64,000 nucleotides of DNA from Curvularia sp. ZM96 (GCA_022457065.1 JAJGBQ010000008.1:1169545-1233544), one strand, 5' to 3'; shown: positions 23,740-37,367, counted from the first letter of the stretch. The notes: generated by a model from the letters alone, not told the origin. Translations and numbers: made by a program.

Positions 23740-25572
23740 AACGTGCCCCACCAGTCACCGGCCGATACCAGTCACCGGCCACCCCCATCAGACCCAGCAC
23801 GACGCTCTGCGCAATTGGTCCACAACAACCTAATAAAATAAGATAAAATTGAGAGACACAATCTACTATCTAGCTCTACACGAAGTGCGAGTGTGTCCTT
23901 GAATATGGCACTTCGTGCACGTTGGTGGCGCGCGCTGTCGTCGCTGACTGCTCTCACTCTGCTCAACCTCCGTGACCACCCTTTCTACCTCTGCAGTAAG
24001 CTGCTGAGCCTGCTGAGCCTGGAGCACTCCACCAGAAGCAATATATTGACGCCGCCGGTCTTGCTTTTGTTGTTGACGCTGGTTAGCTGCACGTAGCTTC
24101 CTATTCTCTTCAGCAAGTATAGTTGCTGACTGCATCGCTATTTGACAGCCTTTGATAACCTGGCGTAAAAGCTGGCTTGTTGGGCTTTGTGACTGCCGAT
24201 GGAGTCGTTCCTGAAGAAGCTTCGCCTGCTGCTGAAGCTGAGCTACTGTATGCGGTGTTTCTGCCTGTATCGTGGCGTTGTTGTCTATAGTTGTCTGTGG
24301 AGGAGATGGTGTCCTAACGACAGTAAGCGACGATAGGACACGAGCTGGATAAGAAGGAAGAAGCCCAGTCGCCCGAAAGCCAGCTTGGATGTTCTGCTGC
24401 GTGAATACTGTCGGCCGGATCCGTGTATAGACTGCGAGGAAGTCTACCTTATCAACATGGTGGACGCCTTGACGGGCGAGCTCCTCAACCTCACGTCCGT
24501 ACGCGCGCTTAAGAGGAGAGAAGCAGCTTACGTCAAGAGGCTGGAGGAGATGCGACGTGTGAGGCGGCATACAGAGAGTGATAATCTTGTTCTCGGCGCA
24601 GTACTGATCGAACTCTGGCGTGGCGTGGCTGCCATGGCCGTCTAGAATAAGAAGTCGATAGACTCCGGCTGTACGAGCGGCTGTATACTGGTTGAAATGC
24701 TTCGCCCACTCTACGCCAAGCTCATCAGTCGTCCAGCCGTTATCTGAGACGCCGATAGTCCAGTCTTGTGGGAGGTCGCGGTACCAGCTACTTTGGTGGA
24801 CCTTACCAGAGAGGATCACGAACGGTGGTAGACACCAACCTGAGGCGCAGATACACTCGATCGCTGTTACCCACTCGCGATTACCTGGCTGTACTACGAC
24901 TGCTCTGCCGACTCTATCAGCGCTAGTGACTACTTTTGACGTCCCAGCGACGCCCATCGCGAACCCAGTCTCGTCAAAGTTGTAGATATCCTGGTCAAGG
25001 ACGCCGTACGTCTGGCGCGTCTCCTCTACTAGCTTGAACCAGGCTGTAATCACGGCAGGATCCTCACAGTGGGCGCGTTGACTGCTGAAGCTTCTAGTCC
25101 ACTTTGTCTGAAGCTCTGGCTGACCTTGGATAAAGCGCGACACCCAGTTCTTGCCAACAGGTTGTGGAGGTGGATCTTGACCACGCGCAGCGAGTAGAGC
25201 GTCTGCCATTCGTCGTACGTCAATAATATGTGGCGGAAAACCGCGTCGATCAAGGTCTAGGATCCATTGCACAAGAGATTGCTCCTCAGTAGGTAATAGC
25301 TTTCGCTTCTGGGCGTTCGCAGCTGCCTTAGGTAGACTACCTTGGAGACGGCGTCGAAGCGTTGTACGAGGGATAGTATATAACGTAGCAGCACGAGTAG
25401 GTGTAGAAATAACGTTTTTCTGAATTGAATCTATAGCAAGATTAAGCCTGCCTTCACGAGCAGTCTTTACAGAGCGTTGCTGTCGCGGCATTGTGGTGGT
25501 TGTGTAGAGCGTCGGGTCAGGTTGGGTGGGGTGGCCGGTGACTGGTGTCGGCCGGTGACTGGTGGGGCACGT
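23740..25572 (-). mobile_element. Complete Fot1/pogo-type DNA transposon
   Basis: 1833 bp. Both ends read ACGTGCCCCACCAGTCACCG inward; the terminal inverted repeat is about 45 bp with a single mismatch. Within each terminus the 14-mer ACCAGTCACCGGCC occurs twice, 3 bp apart. A TA dinucleotide flanks each side (23738-23739, 25573-25574), the normal target of pogo elements. Its base composition and intact gene contrast with the decayed DNA around it, so it arrived after the RIP-like decay. It sits inside the Tc1-like relic. Confidence 0.95.
23866..25491 (-). CDS. Pogo/Fot1-type transposase (DDE), intact
   Basis: 541 aa from ATG at 25491. Residues 10-50 form an HTH_Psq-like DNA-binding segment (TIPRTTLRRRLQG) and 65-135 a CENP-B/Tc5-type HTH. 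The DDE catalytic core follows: D173 in YNFDETGFAMG, D284 in LILDGHGSH and D320 in HLLQPLDVSCF, a DD35D spacing. A Gln-rich coiled-coil-like stretch spans about 415-500. The C-terminus ends in a CCHC knuckle (C525, C528, H533, C538). The enzyme would cut and paste DNA at TA sites in the nucleus. There is no stop or frameshift, so the element may be active. The ATG lies 81 bp inside the element end. Confidence 0.95.
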   Translation of the reverse strand: MPRQQRSVKTAREGRLNLAIDSIQKNVISTPTRAATLYTIPRTTLRRRLQGSLPKAAANAQKRKLLPTEEQSLVQWILDLDRRGFPPHIIDVRRMADALLAARGQDPPPQPVGKNWVSRFIQGQPELQTKWTRSFSSQRAHCEDPAVITAWFKLVEETRQTYGVLDQDIYNFDETGFAMGVAGTSKVVTSADRVGRAVVVQPGNREWVTAIECICASGWCLPPFVILSGKVHQSSWYRDLPQDWTIGVSDNGWTTDELGVEWAKHFNQYTAARTAGVYRLLILDGHGSHATPEFDQYCAENKIITLCMPPHTSHLLQPLDVSCFSPLKRAYGREVEELARQGVHHVDKVDFLAVYTRIRPTVFTQQNIQAGFRATGLLPSYPARVLSSLTVVRTPSPPQTTIDNNATIQAETPHTVAQLQQQAKLLQERLHRQSQSPTSQLLRQVIKGCQIAMQSATILAEENRKLRAANQRQQQKQDRRRQYIASGGVLQAQQAQQLTAEVERVVTEVEQSESSQRRQRAPPTCTKCHIQGHTRTSCRAR

Positions 25573-26889
25573 TATATAATAAAAAGGAAAAAAAGAAGAA
25601 AAAACAGCTATTAGACTTACCTTTCTTAATATTCGGTTTTACTTCAGTTATTAGAACTTTTCAAATATAGTGGCGATTATTGAAGTTAATAGTAGTTTTA
25701 GGCGTTTTAACTACTATTAGATTTAATCTTCCTCCTATCCAAATAGCACCCCAAACTTGGATAGTAATATCGCGGGCTATTAGATAGTTAGTTTAATTAC
25801 TATTTAAAATCTATAACTATAGATAAACTCTCTATATCAAATAGAATAAAACAGCTTATTAGAAATATTTTTAAACTTACGTTTATTCTTAGTAGAAATC
25901 ATTTCTTTACCAACTTTATTTGGAGCTCTTTTTCGGTAATATTCAGTTCTAGCTCCATGCCCACGTTGTATACCAGACTCGTCTGAAAATATAATCTTAC
26001 TAAAATCTATATTTTCTATCCCTTTAAGTTGCTTTTTAGCAAAATTAAGCCTATTTTTAGCTTTTAAGCTATTTAAAATAGGTTTTTTATTTGCAATGTT
26101 ATAGCTATAGCCTTGCTCCTTTAAAAGTCTCTGTAAGCTTCTAGTACTTATATTTAGATTATTTTCTTTTAATAATCTTTTATTTGTCTTTTTAGGGCTT
26201 CTAGTCAAGTCCCTATTAATAGCTCTTTTAGTTCTTTTAGTTGATTTTGAAACTCTGCCTACACTAGCTCTGTTTTCTAGATTTTTTTCTTTCTTTTTCT
26301 TTTTAATTCGATAAATAGCGTCATAAATAGCTCGAGATGGCTTATTAAGTAAAGTAGATATATTTTTAATAGCGATTTTTGCGTCCAGTAAACGAGATAT
26401 TTCAGCTTCTAAATTTGAGAATTTTAGAGCCATTTTAAGGAAATAAGGATTCAGAATTTGAGATACGAAAGATATAACTATATACTAAAAGCTTAGTAGT
26501 CTAAAATAGTGATTACTAATCTTTTTAGCTTAGCTACTTTTATATTTTATTTTTAATTATCTTAAAACATAAAAAAGTGAGTCTAAAAATTTAATCACGT
26601 GATCTTCTTATAGGGTATATATATAGATATTTTTTTGTAAAAAAATTTATACGATAGAAAAAGAGATATATAGCTATAAGATTTGTTTATTTTACTCTGC
26701 TATCTAAAGTACTATATTCTATCTCTAGAGTGCTTACTAAGCCGTCCACGAGTAGTCTATATTAATTTCCTATATTATAGCTTTTCGAATTACTAACCCG
26801 CTTAGGTCTAGCTAGTCTAGCTAGTGAGCTATAATCATTTAAAAACTGCTACTTTTTAGAGTACGTTTTATTTGTGTCACCCCTCTGTA

Positions 26890-27740
26890 CTACTACTATA
26901 AGTAATATCTATACTCTTTTTAGTGTTACTGGGTTTTAGATGGGGATACAATATAAGACAACTATCGATTAGGCGCCTACTTTTCTGGCAGTGAGAACAA
27001 ATTCTTCTATTTTTTTTTACTATTATGATTGAAATATGGCTTTTTAGTATCTAGAACTATTTTAACTTCTCTATCTCTAAAAAAAATTAGATTTAGTGTT
27101 TTTCGTTGGATAACTTAGTCTATTAGGTAGATTAGGCGTAGTATTACTTTTAGCGGTACTAATACGCCTATATGCGTCTAATAAATCAGTAATAATATCT
27201 GCTATTACTAGATTGTCACTATCTGCTCTAATATTCCAAGTAATAAAAGTAACCAAATAATTGTATGCTTCAGATAAGTTTTTTAGTAGTAGAGCAGTGA
27301 TGAATTTATTAGGCAATACTATTTTCTTTGCCTCTAGACTATTAATCAAACTCTGAAAGTGATTTATATATATCTCTAAATTACCTCTAAAATGGAAAAT
27401 AGTAGTATTAATTAGCTCTTTAGATATTAAAAACTCGCTACTAAAGACTTTAGCCTCGTAAAGATTGTTTGGAGTAACCCATGATAAAAATGGATTTTTG
27501 ATGTATCTAACTTGTAGTAGAGGACCATCCTTGAGAGTTAATATAATATAACCAGAAGCTTTTAGAGCTTGTTCTTCTAGATTTTGACGTTCTATTCCTG
27601 TATAATTAATTGATAACTGACGTAAAAACGCCTAGATATCCTTCTCTAGTAAGTAGGGCTTCTAATCTAGTAGACCATATATCATAGCTACTAAAGCCTT
27701 TCAGCTTAGGGATTTTAAATAAATTATCTATTTTGATATA
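26890..27740 (-). mobile_element. Ty1/copia relic 2, gag end only (right arm)
   Basis: Mirror of 22100-22950, including the 90-codon frame at 27077-27349. It is cut at the same internal point, so the truncation came before the duplication. Confidence 0.75.
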
Positions 27741-28109
27741 TCAATTGACAATAGGTAGTGATTTTTGTTTGTAAGATAGATACGCGATTTGCTAAGATCA
27801 TAAGAGTGATAGTTACATCAACATATATATTTAGAGAGTATCTACATATAGATATAATACAATATATATATCAAAACACTAGACTATAACAGCGTTATAT
27901 CTAGTAGGCTAGTTATCTATTTATCTATATTATATATAGATATAGATATGGAGATAGACTATATAAATATTAGTAAATATAGCTAAATCGTAACTTGTAA
28001 CTATCACTATTCAACTACGACTTTTAGAGTTATATAGTACTTGCTTATATTATAATCGTCTAATTATCTACATATATGGTAATTAGATAATTATAGGCTG
28101 TAGAATCTT

Positions 28110-29140
28110 TATTTTTCATGACTAATAACGACAAAAATCCCTCGTTTTTCATTAACTAGGATTACAATTACTAGTATATATAAAGTAGAACGCGTTTTTA
28201 AGGCGTCTTTTTATATATGTTAATCTAGTAAAATGGATTTTTAAAGCTTATTAGAGCCCATAGCTAGTTTACTTTTGAAATAATATACGCGGGTAATCCC
28301 ACCACTTTCTGGATAGGAATAAGGTATATAAAACTCTAGAATTCTATATACCTATAGGTAGAGCAAGCAGGGACTAATCCTAGAAAAGGTCTTAGCTAAT
28401 ACTGCTAAACTATTTATCTTTATTTCGGGTACTCGAGTTTCTTCCTGATGAATAAATAAATAAATAGCTAAAAGCTTCTTTTCGTTATCTAATGTATTAG
28501 ACTGTAACATAGATAGAATAATATATAACATAGTAAAAGCTAAATATATAGAAATATCTATAAAAGATTCTAATCGTTATGCTAGATATTTACTTCTGCT
28601 ATTGTATTCTAAATATAATAGAGACTAATAGCTAACTAAGTAGAAATATAATATAATTCTAAATAGCTTGAAAGATAAGAGATACTGTAATACTAGTTGT
28701 ACTATAGTATAGATCGAGTAAAAACTCTAAAATAATTTCTTTTCAGTACTAGGAAAACCACTAAGATATTGTTCCCTCTGAGTAATATGATAATATAACA
28801 ACACAATATATTACTAGAGTAAAGGAAGTACTTGATAAGCTATAACCACCTAGCCGGGCTCATAACCTGTAAGAAAGTTAGAGGTAAAAGTAATAAACAA
28901 CTTTCTTAATTAACTTTAAAATCTTATTAAGATAGAACTAGTATATAAAAAAGTATAAAATAAGTAGGCAAATTGTAGGTAACAAGTAGATAAACTGTAG
29001 CTAGGTAACGATTTTACTGTAGACTATAAGCTTCTTTTATAGAAAGCTGACGGAGTTAAGTAACTCCTTACTCCTATCTAGATTAGAAATCTAACTATCA
29101 GATTTTTAATAGAAGTGTGTCATTTAACATATCTAACAAG
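28110..29140 (-). repeat. 5' LTR/leader region of copia element 2 (right arm)
   Basis: Mirror of 20700-21730. Confidence 0.5.
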
Positions 29141-31594
29141 ATTTATAAGATATTATTATAAGTTAAATTTTTATAATAATAAGCTAAACTAGAATAATAG
29201 AGTAATGACAATGTAGATATGTTTGTTAAGATTGGCAGTCAAAGAAATCACTTACATTGACAAATTTCGAGCTACTAGAACAATCCAAGCTAATTGAGAA
29301 TAGTCTAGTTTTATAGACTATTATAGTAATTAAATAATAGAATAATTACTATTATAATTTATACTTTTTAGATATTCTATATAAATAATAGTTGTTAATC
29401 TAGACCTAGCCTACTATAAAGGCGCGTAAAGCATGGAATGGAATATTTGCTAAAGCGCTTGAAGTGTAATTAAAAGATATTATCAATAAAAAGTCATTTT
29501 ATATATATTTAAGTGAGTTGACTATAGTATAGAGAAGAGAATTCGAGTAGAATAATAGATTGTTATATCTATACTATCTAAGAGCGTAGATAGTCTTAGT
29601 ATGTATAGAATCTTCTTTTAAAGTATAATATTTTCTTTATAATATACTTATCTATAGCCTTACTTTAAGTGTATGTTCTAAGCCTTCTTTGAAATTATAT
29701 TAAAGTATGGTACTCTATATCTAATAATATGTAATTGATATTGTTATAAGTTTAGAGCAGCTTCTAATAGTTTGATACTATATAGTAGCTAAAGATAGCT
29801 CTATAAAGTAAATAAGAATAATAATAAAATCTTGATAATCGAGATAGTTCATAGAGATACCAGTATATAAAGTATCAAAGATAGTGCTATCTAGAATAGT
29901 ATTATATAAGAAAGAAAGACTAGCGCTATAACAAGGCTATGCTATGCTAGAGGGATAATAGAAGTATATTAATATATAGTACTAAGGCCAAAGTTCTAAA
30001 ACTCTCTTAGTTACTCTACCAAGCTTCACTAACACGCTACATTCTTAAAATTCTAGTTTTTAGCAACTCCTTATTAGAAAATCTTTAAATCTAAAACTTT
30101 CTAAGAAGCGAATATAAGTATAGGTCAACTAGAATTCTATGAAAAGCATATAAGAAGCATATTATATAGTACAGAGAGTAAAATACTATAATCTAGGCGT
30201 TGTCTACTAATCAAGTTAATAATAACGAAAACTTCGACTACGTCAAAATCCTACTACTTTTTATAAGTTCTATTAACTATTTATAACTTTTATATATTAA
30301 ATAATTAGCTATTTCCTTTCTATACTCTGATTTAATAGCTGTTTAAATTCTAGTTTGAAAGCTACAAGATTATAAAGTAGGCTAGTTTTAGTAAGAAACT
30401 ACTCAGTATACGAAACTCTTTTGGAGATTACTATAAAATTCAAATAAAGGGAAATGATAATATACTAGATAAGAAATAAAATAATAAAAAGGTACTATAA
30501 GTATTGCACTAGCTATATGCGAAGAGAGAGGTGGTATGATAATATTCAAGGGTAACTTGATTAGTAATTCTAGGTAGAGATCTAAATTATATCTAGATTC
30601 TAATTACATACTCAAGGTATAGGCCTGTATTATCGCAAGCTAGTTATATTAATTCTCCGGTTAATTACATGACTTGATTATGTTAGATTAGATTAACTTG
30701 GCGTAACTAAAAATTATTTATAAGAAAGTTACAATAGATAAATCTGTCTATTTACTAGAGTAGTTTATTGAACGATAAATAATATATTTATGAATATATA
30801 TATCTATCGTATTAACGCTAGGTACATAGTAGATATATTATAGCTAGGTAATAATACTGTTATAGACTTATAGCTTCTTTTATATAAAGCTAATAGAGTT
30901 GAACTTAGCTTAACTACTATCTATATTTAAGATCATACTATCACATAATATAGAAGAACGACAGGTAAAGCGGGGTAATAGCAATTACTAGGCGTTTTTA
31001 ATAAGCTAATAACTTAGTATTAATAAGATAGAAGAATCCCGAGTTGTGATAAACTTATATACTTCTTATATAGATTAAGATATATAATAAAATCCTAAAC
31101 TATCCCAAATTCTAGAGCTTTTAGAATAGTTTTAACCAATCTATGATTGTCTAGCTAACTGTATTGTGATAAAATTATTATATCTGTACTAACACTAAAG
31201 TAGTAAAAGTTACGATTGAATAGTATAATAACACGATTTAATTATCATAGACGCTTGATTTTTGTATAATTTAACACTAGAAGTATTAATAATTAGAACT
31301 ATAGTATAGACCTTGGAAATTGATTTGTATAGTTATATACTTATTATAAAACCTATCCCAATATTCAGATTAAATAATTCCTTTGTAGTAATCTAGGTGA
31401 TAAAACTATTTAATAGAACTTAATTAATAGTTTAAGTAGGATTTAACTTGTCTATCAGATTAGATTTACTTTTTAAGTTGTATCAGCCTCATAACTACTA
31501 TATCTAGAGTTTTAGAATAGTGTATAAGAGTGATTATACTTAATAAATTTAAATAGTTAGCTTTAATAACGGCTATAATCATTCTATTTCTTAC

Positions 31595-34500
31595 TAATAT
31601 TTCGTATTAACTACATTAATTCTATTTGTAAAGTCTAGAAGCCTTCTAGTACTAGTAGACTTACTTAACATGTCTACTGGTATTACTTTAGTATCTCTAT
31701 ATACTATATTAATATTATTTAATTCGAGATTATACTTAGCAAAGTAATAGGTTAAATCTACGTGCTTAGTTCTAGCGTAATATGTAAGATGTGTCGTTCA
31801 TTCTATAGTACTTTAGCTACTAGTTTTAATAATATTAGTAGCAATAACTATATTACCAACTTCTTAGATAGGTTTCAAGCTAAACATCTCTTTAAGAAAG
31901 TTTTTTAGATATAAACTTTTTTAGTCGCTCTTTTTGAAGCAATACATTCCGCTTCTACGCTAGAAATAGCTGTTACCTTTTATGACTCTAGAAATCTAGT
32001 TGATAGCTGTACTCTTATTATCAATATTATATACATTATTTTATACTCAAAATATATTTCTACTAGTGAATTTTGTTAGTACCTAGATTACCCCTCTTGT
32101 CAGAATTGCTAGTATCTAATAAATTAACAGTATCTTTAATATGATCTGATAATGTTAACTGCAAAGCAAGATCAAAGCCGTAGTGTCTAGTCTTATTTAA
32201 GTAACTAGATATACGATTTGGATATTTATAGTTTTCTAAATTAGAATTACTTATAAATCAAGCTGGGTAATTCACAATACAACTATATTAGGCCTAATAT
32301 AGTTATATATATTTAGCTGCAAATGTTTTTTTAGGCATCTTTATTTAGATTATTATTAGATTACTCTTAGTTCTTATATAACTTAGTGCCTATAGCTACA
32401 CGTATATATTTAATTTATCCAATAGCTTATCAAAGTTTGATAGTTTTTGACTGATAAAGCTGAGCTAAGTAATTATACATAATATACTTATTAGATTTAG
32501 ATTGAATTATCTCTACTCTAAGAAACTGTTTTGATTCTACTAAATTAGTTATTTCTAATCTAGAAATCTTAAATATTTCCTTTTATATCCTTGATTAGAC
32601 ATTTAGTTTTTGTAAAAACCAATATATTGTCGACACGAGTAGCTAATAGTATCTTGTTTTATTTATAGATATTTATACTATTATCTATTTTTAATAGAGT
32701 AAAACTCATTTCTTTTAGTATACTCAATGGAAATAAGTATCACTATCTAGGAGCTTATTTTAATCGCTATATAGCTTTATTCACCCTACAAACTATAGTT
32801 ATCATTATAGTCTTTATCACCTTTTACATTTCTCATATATTTGATAGTAGCTTTATATTTAATACTAGCTAAAGCTTTACTTGATATATATTCTTCTAAG
32901 CCTATAGGCAGCTCAACTAAAGTACTATTATTATCTAATTGCGTTTTAGGAATCGCTTGTTTCACGTCCTAAGTGTAGACTTTCTAGTCTAAATAGCTAA
33001 TAATAATCTAATAATACTAGGCTTACTACTGGAAGTAGAAGTTTCGTTGTAATCCATATTATATCGCTGTAAAAAGCCTTTTACTACTCTTCCAGCATTA
33101 TATTTGTTAGAAATTTAATCTAAACTAAGCTTCTTATTTAAAACACAATAGTCTCTTATTATGTTCTCTATTAATAATAGCCCTTTTGGGTTTTAGATTA
33201 AATCAGTATATCTACTTCTAGATTCATAGCTTTTTAGTATATGATATCTACGTTTTAATCGTTTTACGTCTAAATATCTGGTAAAAGTATATGTGAAAGT
33301 AATGTGATATATATAACCTCTAAAGGTTTTAGTTAACATGAGTCTACCTATATCTATATATATAAAATCTAAACAAAGAAAAACTTGACAAGACTATCTA
33401 GTACTTCTATTCCTAGTCTGCTTAGATTGTCGTATATCCCCTAGATATATCTTTGCGCCTAGAGTATTTTGTTCTAGTTGCTTGATAGCTGTAATTTCAA
33501 TATGGCCCAGTTTGTTATGTAATAGATCTATAGTATTACTATCATAAGGTATCATTTCATTCATAAATATAATATTATATAGATTTTTTAAATTTCCCAA
33601 ATCCTAGTCGCCTATAGTATTTGAATGAAAGACTCAGATTTACTAGATGTATTATCGCTTTTATTAATACTAAAAACGTTAGTTCCTTGCTAATAGCGTT
33701 CTTTTGCCATGGTATAAGTATTAATATCATAATCAAAACTATTAGTTTTATCAAATGATGTGTTAAATTCGCTATTAGTTATTAAGCTTACACGAAGTAA
33801 GATAACTCCTAACTTAGGAATATACAAAGCGTTATTTAGTTTTACTACTATATTAGTACTAGCAGATTAAATGACAATATTGCTTTCTCTACTTCCTAAT
33901 CTATCTTTATCAGTGTTTCTATACTTAATATAGGTATTAGAAGATTTAACTCTAATAGATAGATCTTTTAGATAGCAAGTGTGGACTTTCGCTCCTGTCA
34001 CGTGACTTGGGGAAGGTCCCTGAGGAGATCCCTCGGACCCCCATCGGGCATCCCTCGGGCCAATAGGGACGAGGACATGTACTGTATAAATACTTCCTCC
34101 GAACCTGGGACTGAACCTCAAGGATTCGTCTTAATACTATTCTTGATATCTCCATTCCTATCCGCCAAACATCTCACAGCTCCATTATCTAGAATAAAAC
34201 CTATACTTACATTCTTATTCTTTCTACTATTAACTAAGTACTTTTAATATTGTTAATAATAGTAGATAATACAGCTTTATTATTACTAGTAGTCCTATAC
34301 ATAGTGATTTTATGACGATTACTAGTTTGAAGATGTGGATATCAGAACAAACAGCTATCTATTAGATGTCCGTTTGTATCATAGTGTAGGTAGATCTTTT
34401 GAGATTTGTTAGATTGATTTTTATTAAAGATGGGCTCTTGAGTTGCTATAGCTATTTTAATATCGCCATCTCTATTTCTAAAGAGATTAGATTTATTATC

Positions 34501-35149
34501 TTTGATTGGATAGCTAAGTCTAAATATATTAGACTTAACAATAGCATTATTGTTTCTAGTAGTACTATTTTGGGGATATTTATCTAGCAAGTAAGACATT
34601 ATATTGTTTGAAACTAGGTTGCTACTGTAGTCTATGATACTGTGAGTAATGATAGTAACTTAATAGTTATTATCTTTAGACAACTTATTTAGTGATAGAG
34701 CTATGATGAGCCTTTTATGCAAAATAATATCTTTTCCTTCTAAATTGTTGATTAACTTTTCTAATTGATTTGAGAATCGTTCTAGATCGCCTTCTAAAGT
34801 ATAAATAGTAGTATGAATTAGCTCTTTAGATCTTAAAAACTCGCTACTATAATATTTGGCCTTATAATAATTTTTTAGATTAGCCTATAATGAATATTGG
34901 TTTTTGATATGCTTGACTTGTTGTAGAGGGCCAACCTCTAGCGTTAATAGAGTATAGCTAGAACCTTTTTAGACTTTTCTTCTAGATTAATACGTTCTGT
35001 TTCTGTATGATAATTAATATCTAACGTAACAACGTCTAGATATTCTTCTCTAGTTAGTAGGGCTTCTAGTCTAATAGCCTAAATACTGTAACTGCTAGAG
35101 CCTCTTAACTTAGGCAACTCAAAGACACTATCTCTTCTTATAACTTATT
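31595..35149 (-). mobile_element. Ty1/copia retrotransposon relic 1 (right arm)
   Basis: Mirror of 14690-18245 with the same stops and the same embedded solo LTR (33996-34178). One A-run in the RNase H part is 6 nt long here and 7 nt in the left arm, so this copy has one extra frameshift. Confidence 0.85.
33996..34178 (+). mobile_element. Solo LTR, family A, copy 2, inside copia protease (right arm)
   Basis: Mirror of 15661-15843, flanked by GCTCC on both sides (33991-33995, 34179-34183). Confidence 0.92.
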
Positions 35150-35269
35150 AGTAGTAATAATTAAAATTAGATATATATTATTTTGAGCTAAAAGTAGAAT
35201 ATTCAAACGGTTATCTTAATATAAAAGATATTAGCTATACATATATATATATATATAAATATAATTCAA

Positions 35270-35307
<38 letters not shown>

Positions 35308-35508
35308 TCGATATATTACTACATTACAGTAATATTTTCTCTAGTTAAGATATATCTACACCTAAATATGATATATATAATAAATATACTAGCTCTAGAG
35401 CAACTATTAGTTGTTATAGCTAAACTTAGAATATAACACTTAAATACTACTCTTATAGTTATATAAAGACATATATTTAACTATGTTATATCTAATCGAG
35501 TTAAATCA

Positions 35509-36549
35509 AAATAGAATATAGATTTTAAACTTTTAATTCTTAGATTACTAATAACAATAAAAAGCCCTAGTTTTTCTATAACCCTAATTACAATCACTAG
35601 TATATATAGCTAGAACACGTTCTTAAAACTACTTAATATATATTATAATGGATTCTTAATGCTTATTAGAGCCTCTAGCTAGTTTACTTTTAGAATAATA
35701 TACGCGCGTAGTCCCGCCACTTCTAAAATAGGAATAACGCATATAAAACTCGAATATCCTATATTTCCATAGGTAGAGCAAGTAGGGACTAATACTACAT
35801 AAGTTCCTTGCTAATACCACTATATTATATGGACTTTTATTCTAGAATACTCGAGTTCCTTCTACATAATGTTATAAATAAATTACTTAAAGCTCCTTTT
35901 TATTATTTGATGTATAAAAATCATATATATTTATATATATAATGGCAGAGCTAATAATATGTATATATATATTTTATTTTAATAGATATATTACATAAAC
36001 ACTTCTCCTATAGTAATCTTTAATAGTATAAAGGGTTATAGCTAACTAATTAGAAATATGTAAATATTCCTAATCTACTTAAAAACGAAAAGGTACTACT
36101 ATGCTAGTGATGTTATAGTTAAATGCGAGCAATAACTATTAAGCAGTAACTACAATACCTAGTCAAGTATATAGCTATCATTCCCTCTATATAATCAACG
36201 TAATATAAAGAAATAAAAAATATCAATATAGTATTACAAAATTCCTAATAAGTTATAAGCACCTAGCCAGGTTCATAACCTATAGGTAGTAAAAATAAAT
36301 CCTCTTTTTCATTAACCTAAATAGCTAGTTTATGAAGAGATAAATAATATTTGTATAAATACATATTGAGTAGATAAAGGTTTGCCAAGGAGTAGATATA
36401 TTATAGCTAGGTAACGATAAAATTATAAACTTTAAGCGTCTTTTGTAGAAAGCCAACGGAGGTAAGATTATCTTAACTACTATCTAGATTTCGAATTCAA
36501 CTATTATTCTTAGTATAGAAATATAAATCCTAGTCTATCTAATAAGTTT
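35509..36549 (-). repeat. 5' LTR/leader region of copia element 1 (right arm)
   Basis: Mirror of 13290-14330; same blocks, opposite strand. Confidence 0.5.
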
Positions 36550-37099
36550 TATAAGATTCTTTTATAAGCTAAAGCTTTTATCATCATAATCTTAACATAA
36601 AATAGAGATTTATAAGATCAAAGACTGTTCTAATAGATAAAAGAAAATAGCCAAATTGTAATCTATTTTAATTTGGAAATAGTATATTGTAGTCTAAGTA
36701 CTAGCATTATGAAATAACTATTAGCTTTAATTTTCTCTACAATAGCATTAGCTGGATTTTAGTAATATAATACCTATATAAGTTAGAGAGTATTTCAATT
36801 ACTAAACTGATTAATATAATATTACTTTTAACTATAGAGGTATTATTACTTAGTATATAGAGTATCTGTCTAGTAAAAGAAAAGCTACTGTATATATCTA
36901 AAATCTATAATAGAAGTAGATTAGTTTACTTAGCTAATAGCTTTTGGCTTTTAGTATTAAGAAACTTTTTGAAAATTAAAATATTTAAACTCGAGCTTAT
37001 AAGGAATAGATGTTGAGCTATAACAAATATAAGTTACTATTTATTAAAAAGCTACCAAACTCGTAAAAATGATTTATACCCCAACGGTGTATTACTTAA

Positions 37100-37367
37100 T
37101 GTAACGGCACAGGCAAGTCTGGTCGGATCAGTACCGGCTGTAGAGTCACTCAGAGGCATATGGGAGTGCGTGGGACGTCAATTGAGCCTTGATTCGATAG
37201 ACACCTATAGGCCTTGTACGAAAGGATATCAAAAATCTACAGAATAACTATGTGGGATAGTCTGTACTTATACTGGCCGATACGGGTCCGACTCGGATCT
37301 GGTTCGGTCTGATCCTGGATCTATCGGCTGAATGGCCACTGGGTTGGTTTGATAGTGTGCCGTTACA
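37100..37367. mobile_element. Solo LTR, family B, copy 3 (right arm)
   Basis: Mirror of 12472-12739, with CTTAA duplicated on both sides. Confidence 0.85.

Larger units (their letters stand above)
23339..26433 (-). pseudogene. Tc1-like (DD34E) transposase, interrupted by a pogo element
   Basis: The N-terminal 198 codons (26433-25837) have two helix-turn-helix-like stretches and the first catalytic Asp in IIFSDESGIQRGHG (residue 151). A weaker block VWGAIWIGG follows near 25750. Beyond the 1.8 kb pogo insertion the frame resumes with QQDNSKIHKTN (second Asp), YSPDLNPIENVW (catalytic Glu, 34 residues on) and RRYKAVVEAKGWFTKY at the C-terminus, stopping at 23341-23339. A TGA replaces Trp in the EEWVAIP-like stretch. 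This is a Tc1-family transposase that is dead both by insertion and by stops. Terminal repeats could not be fixed. Confidence 0.85.
23112..26728. other. Unique spacer between the two palindrome arms
   Basis: This is the only single-copy part inside the inverted repeat. It holds a Tc1-like transposon relic (23339-26433) split by a pogo-like element (23740-25572). The margins 23112-23338 and 26434-26728 are AT-rich and show no gene. The pogo insertion is clearly richer in G+C than everything around it. A loop of 3.6 kb argues against a simple sequencing fold-back, which would leave little or no spacer. Confidence 0.9.
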
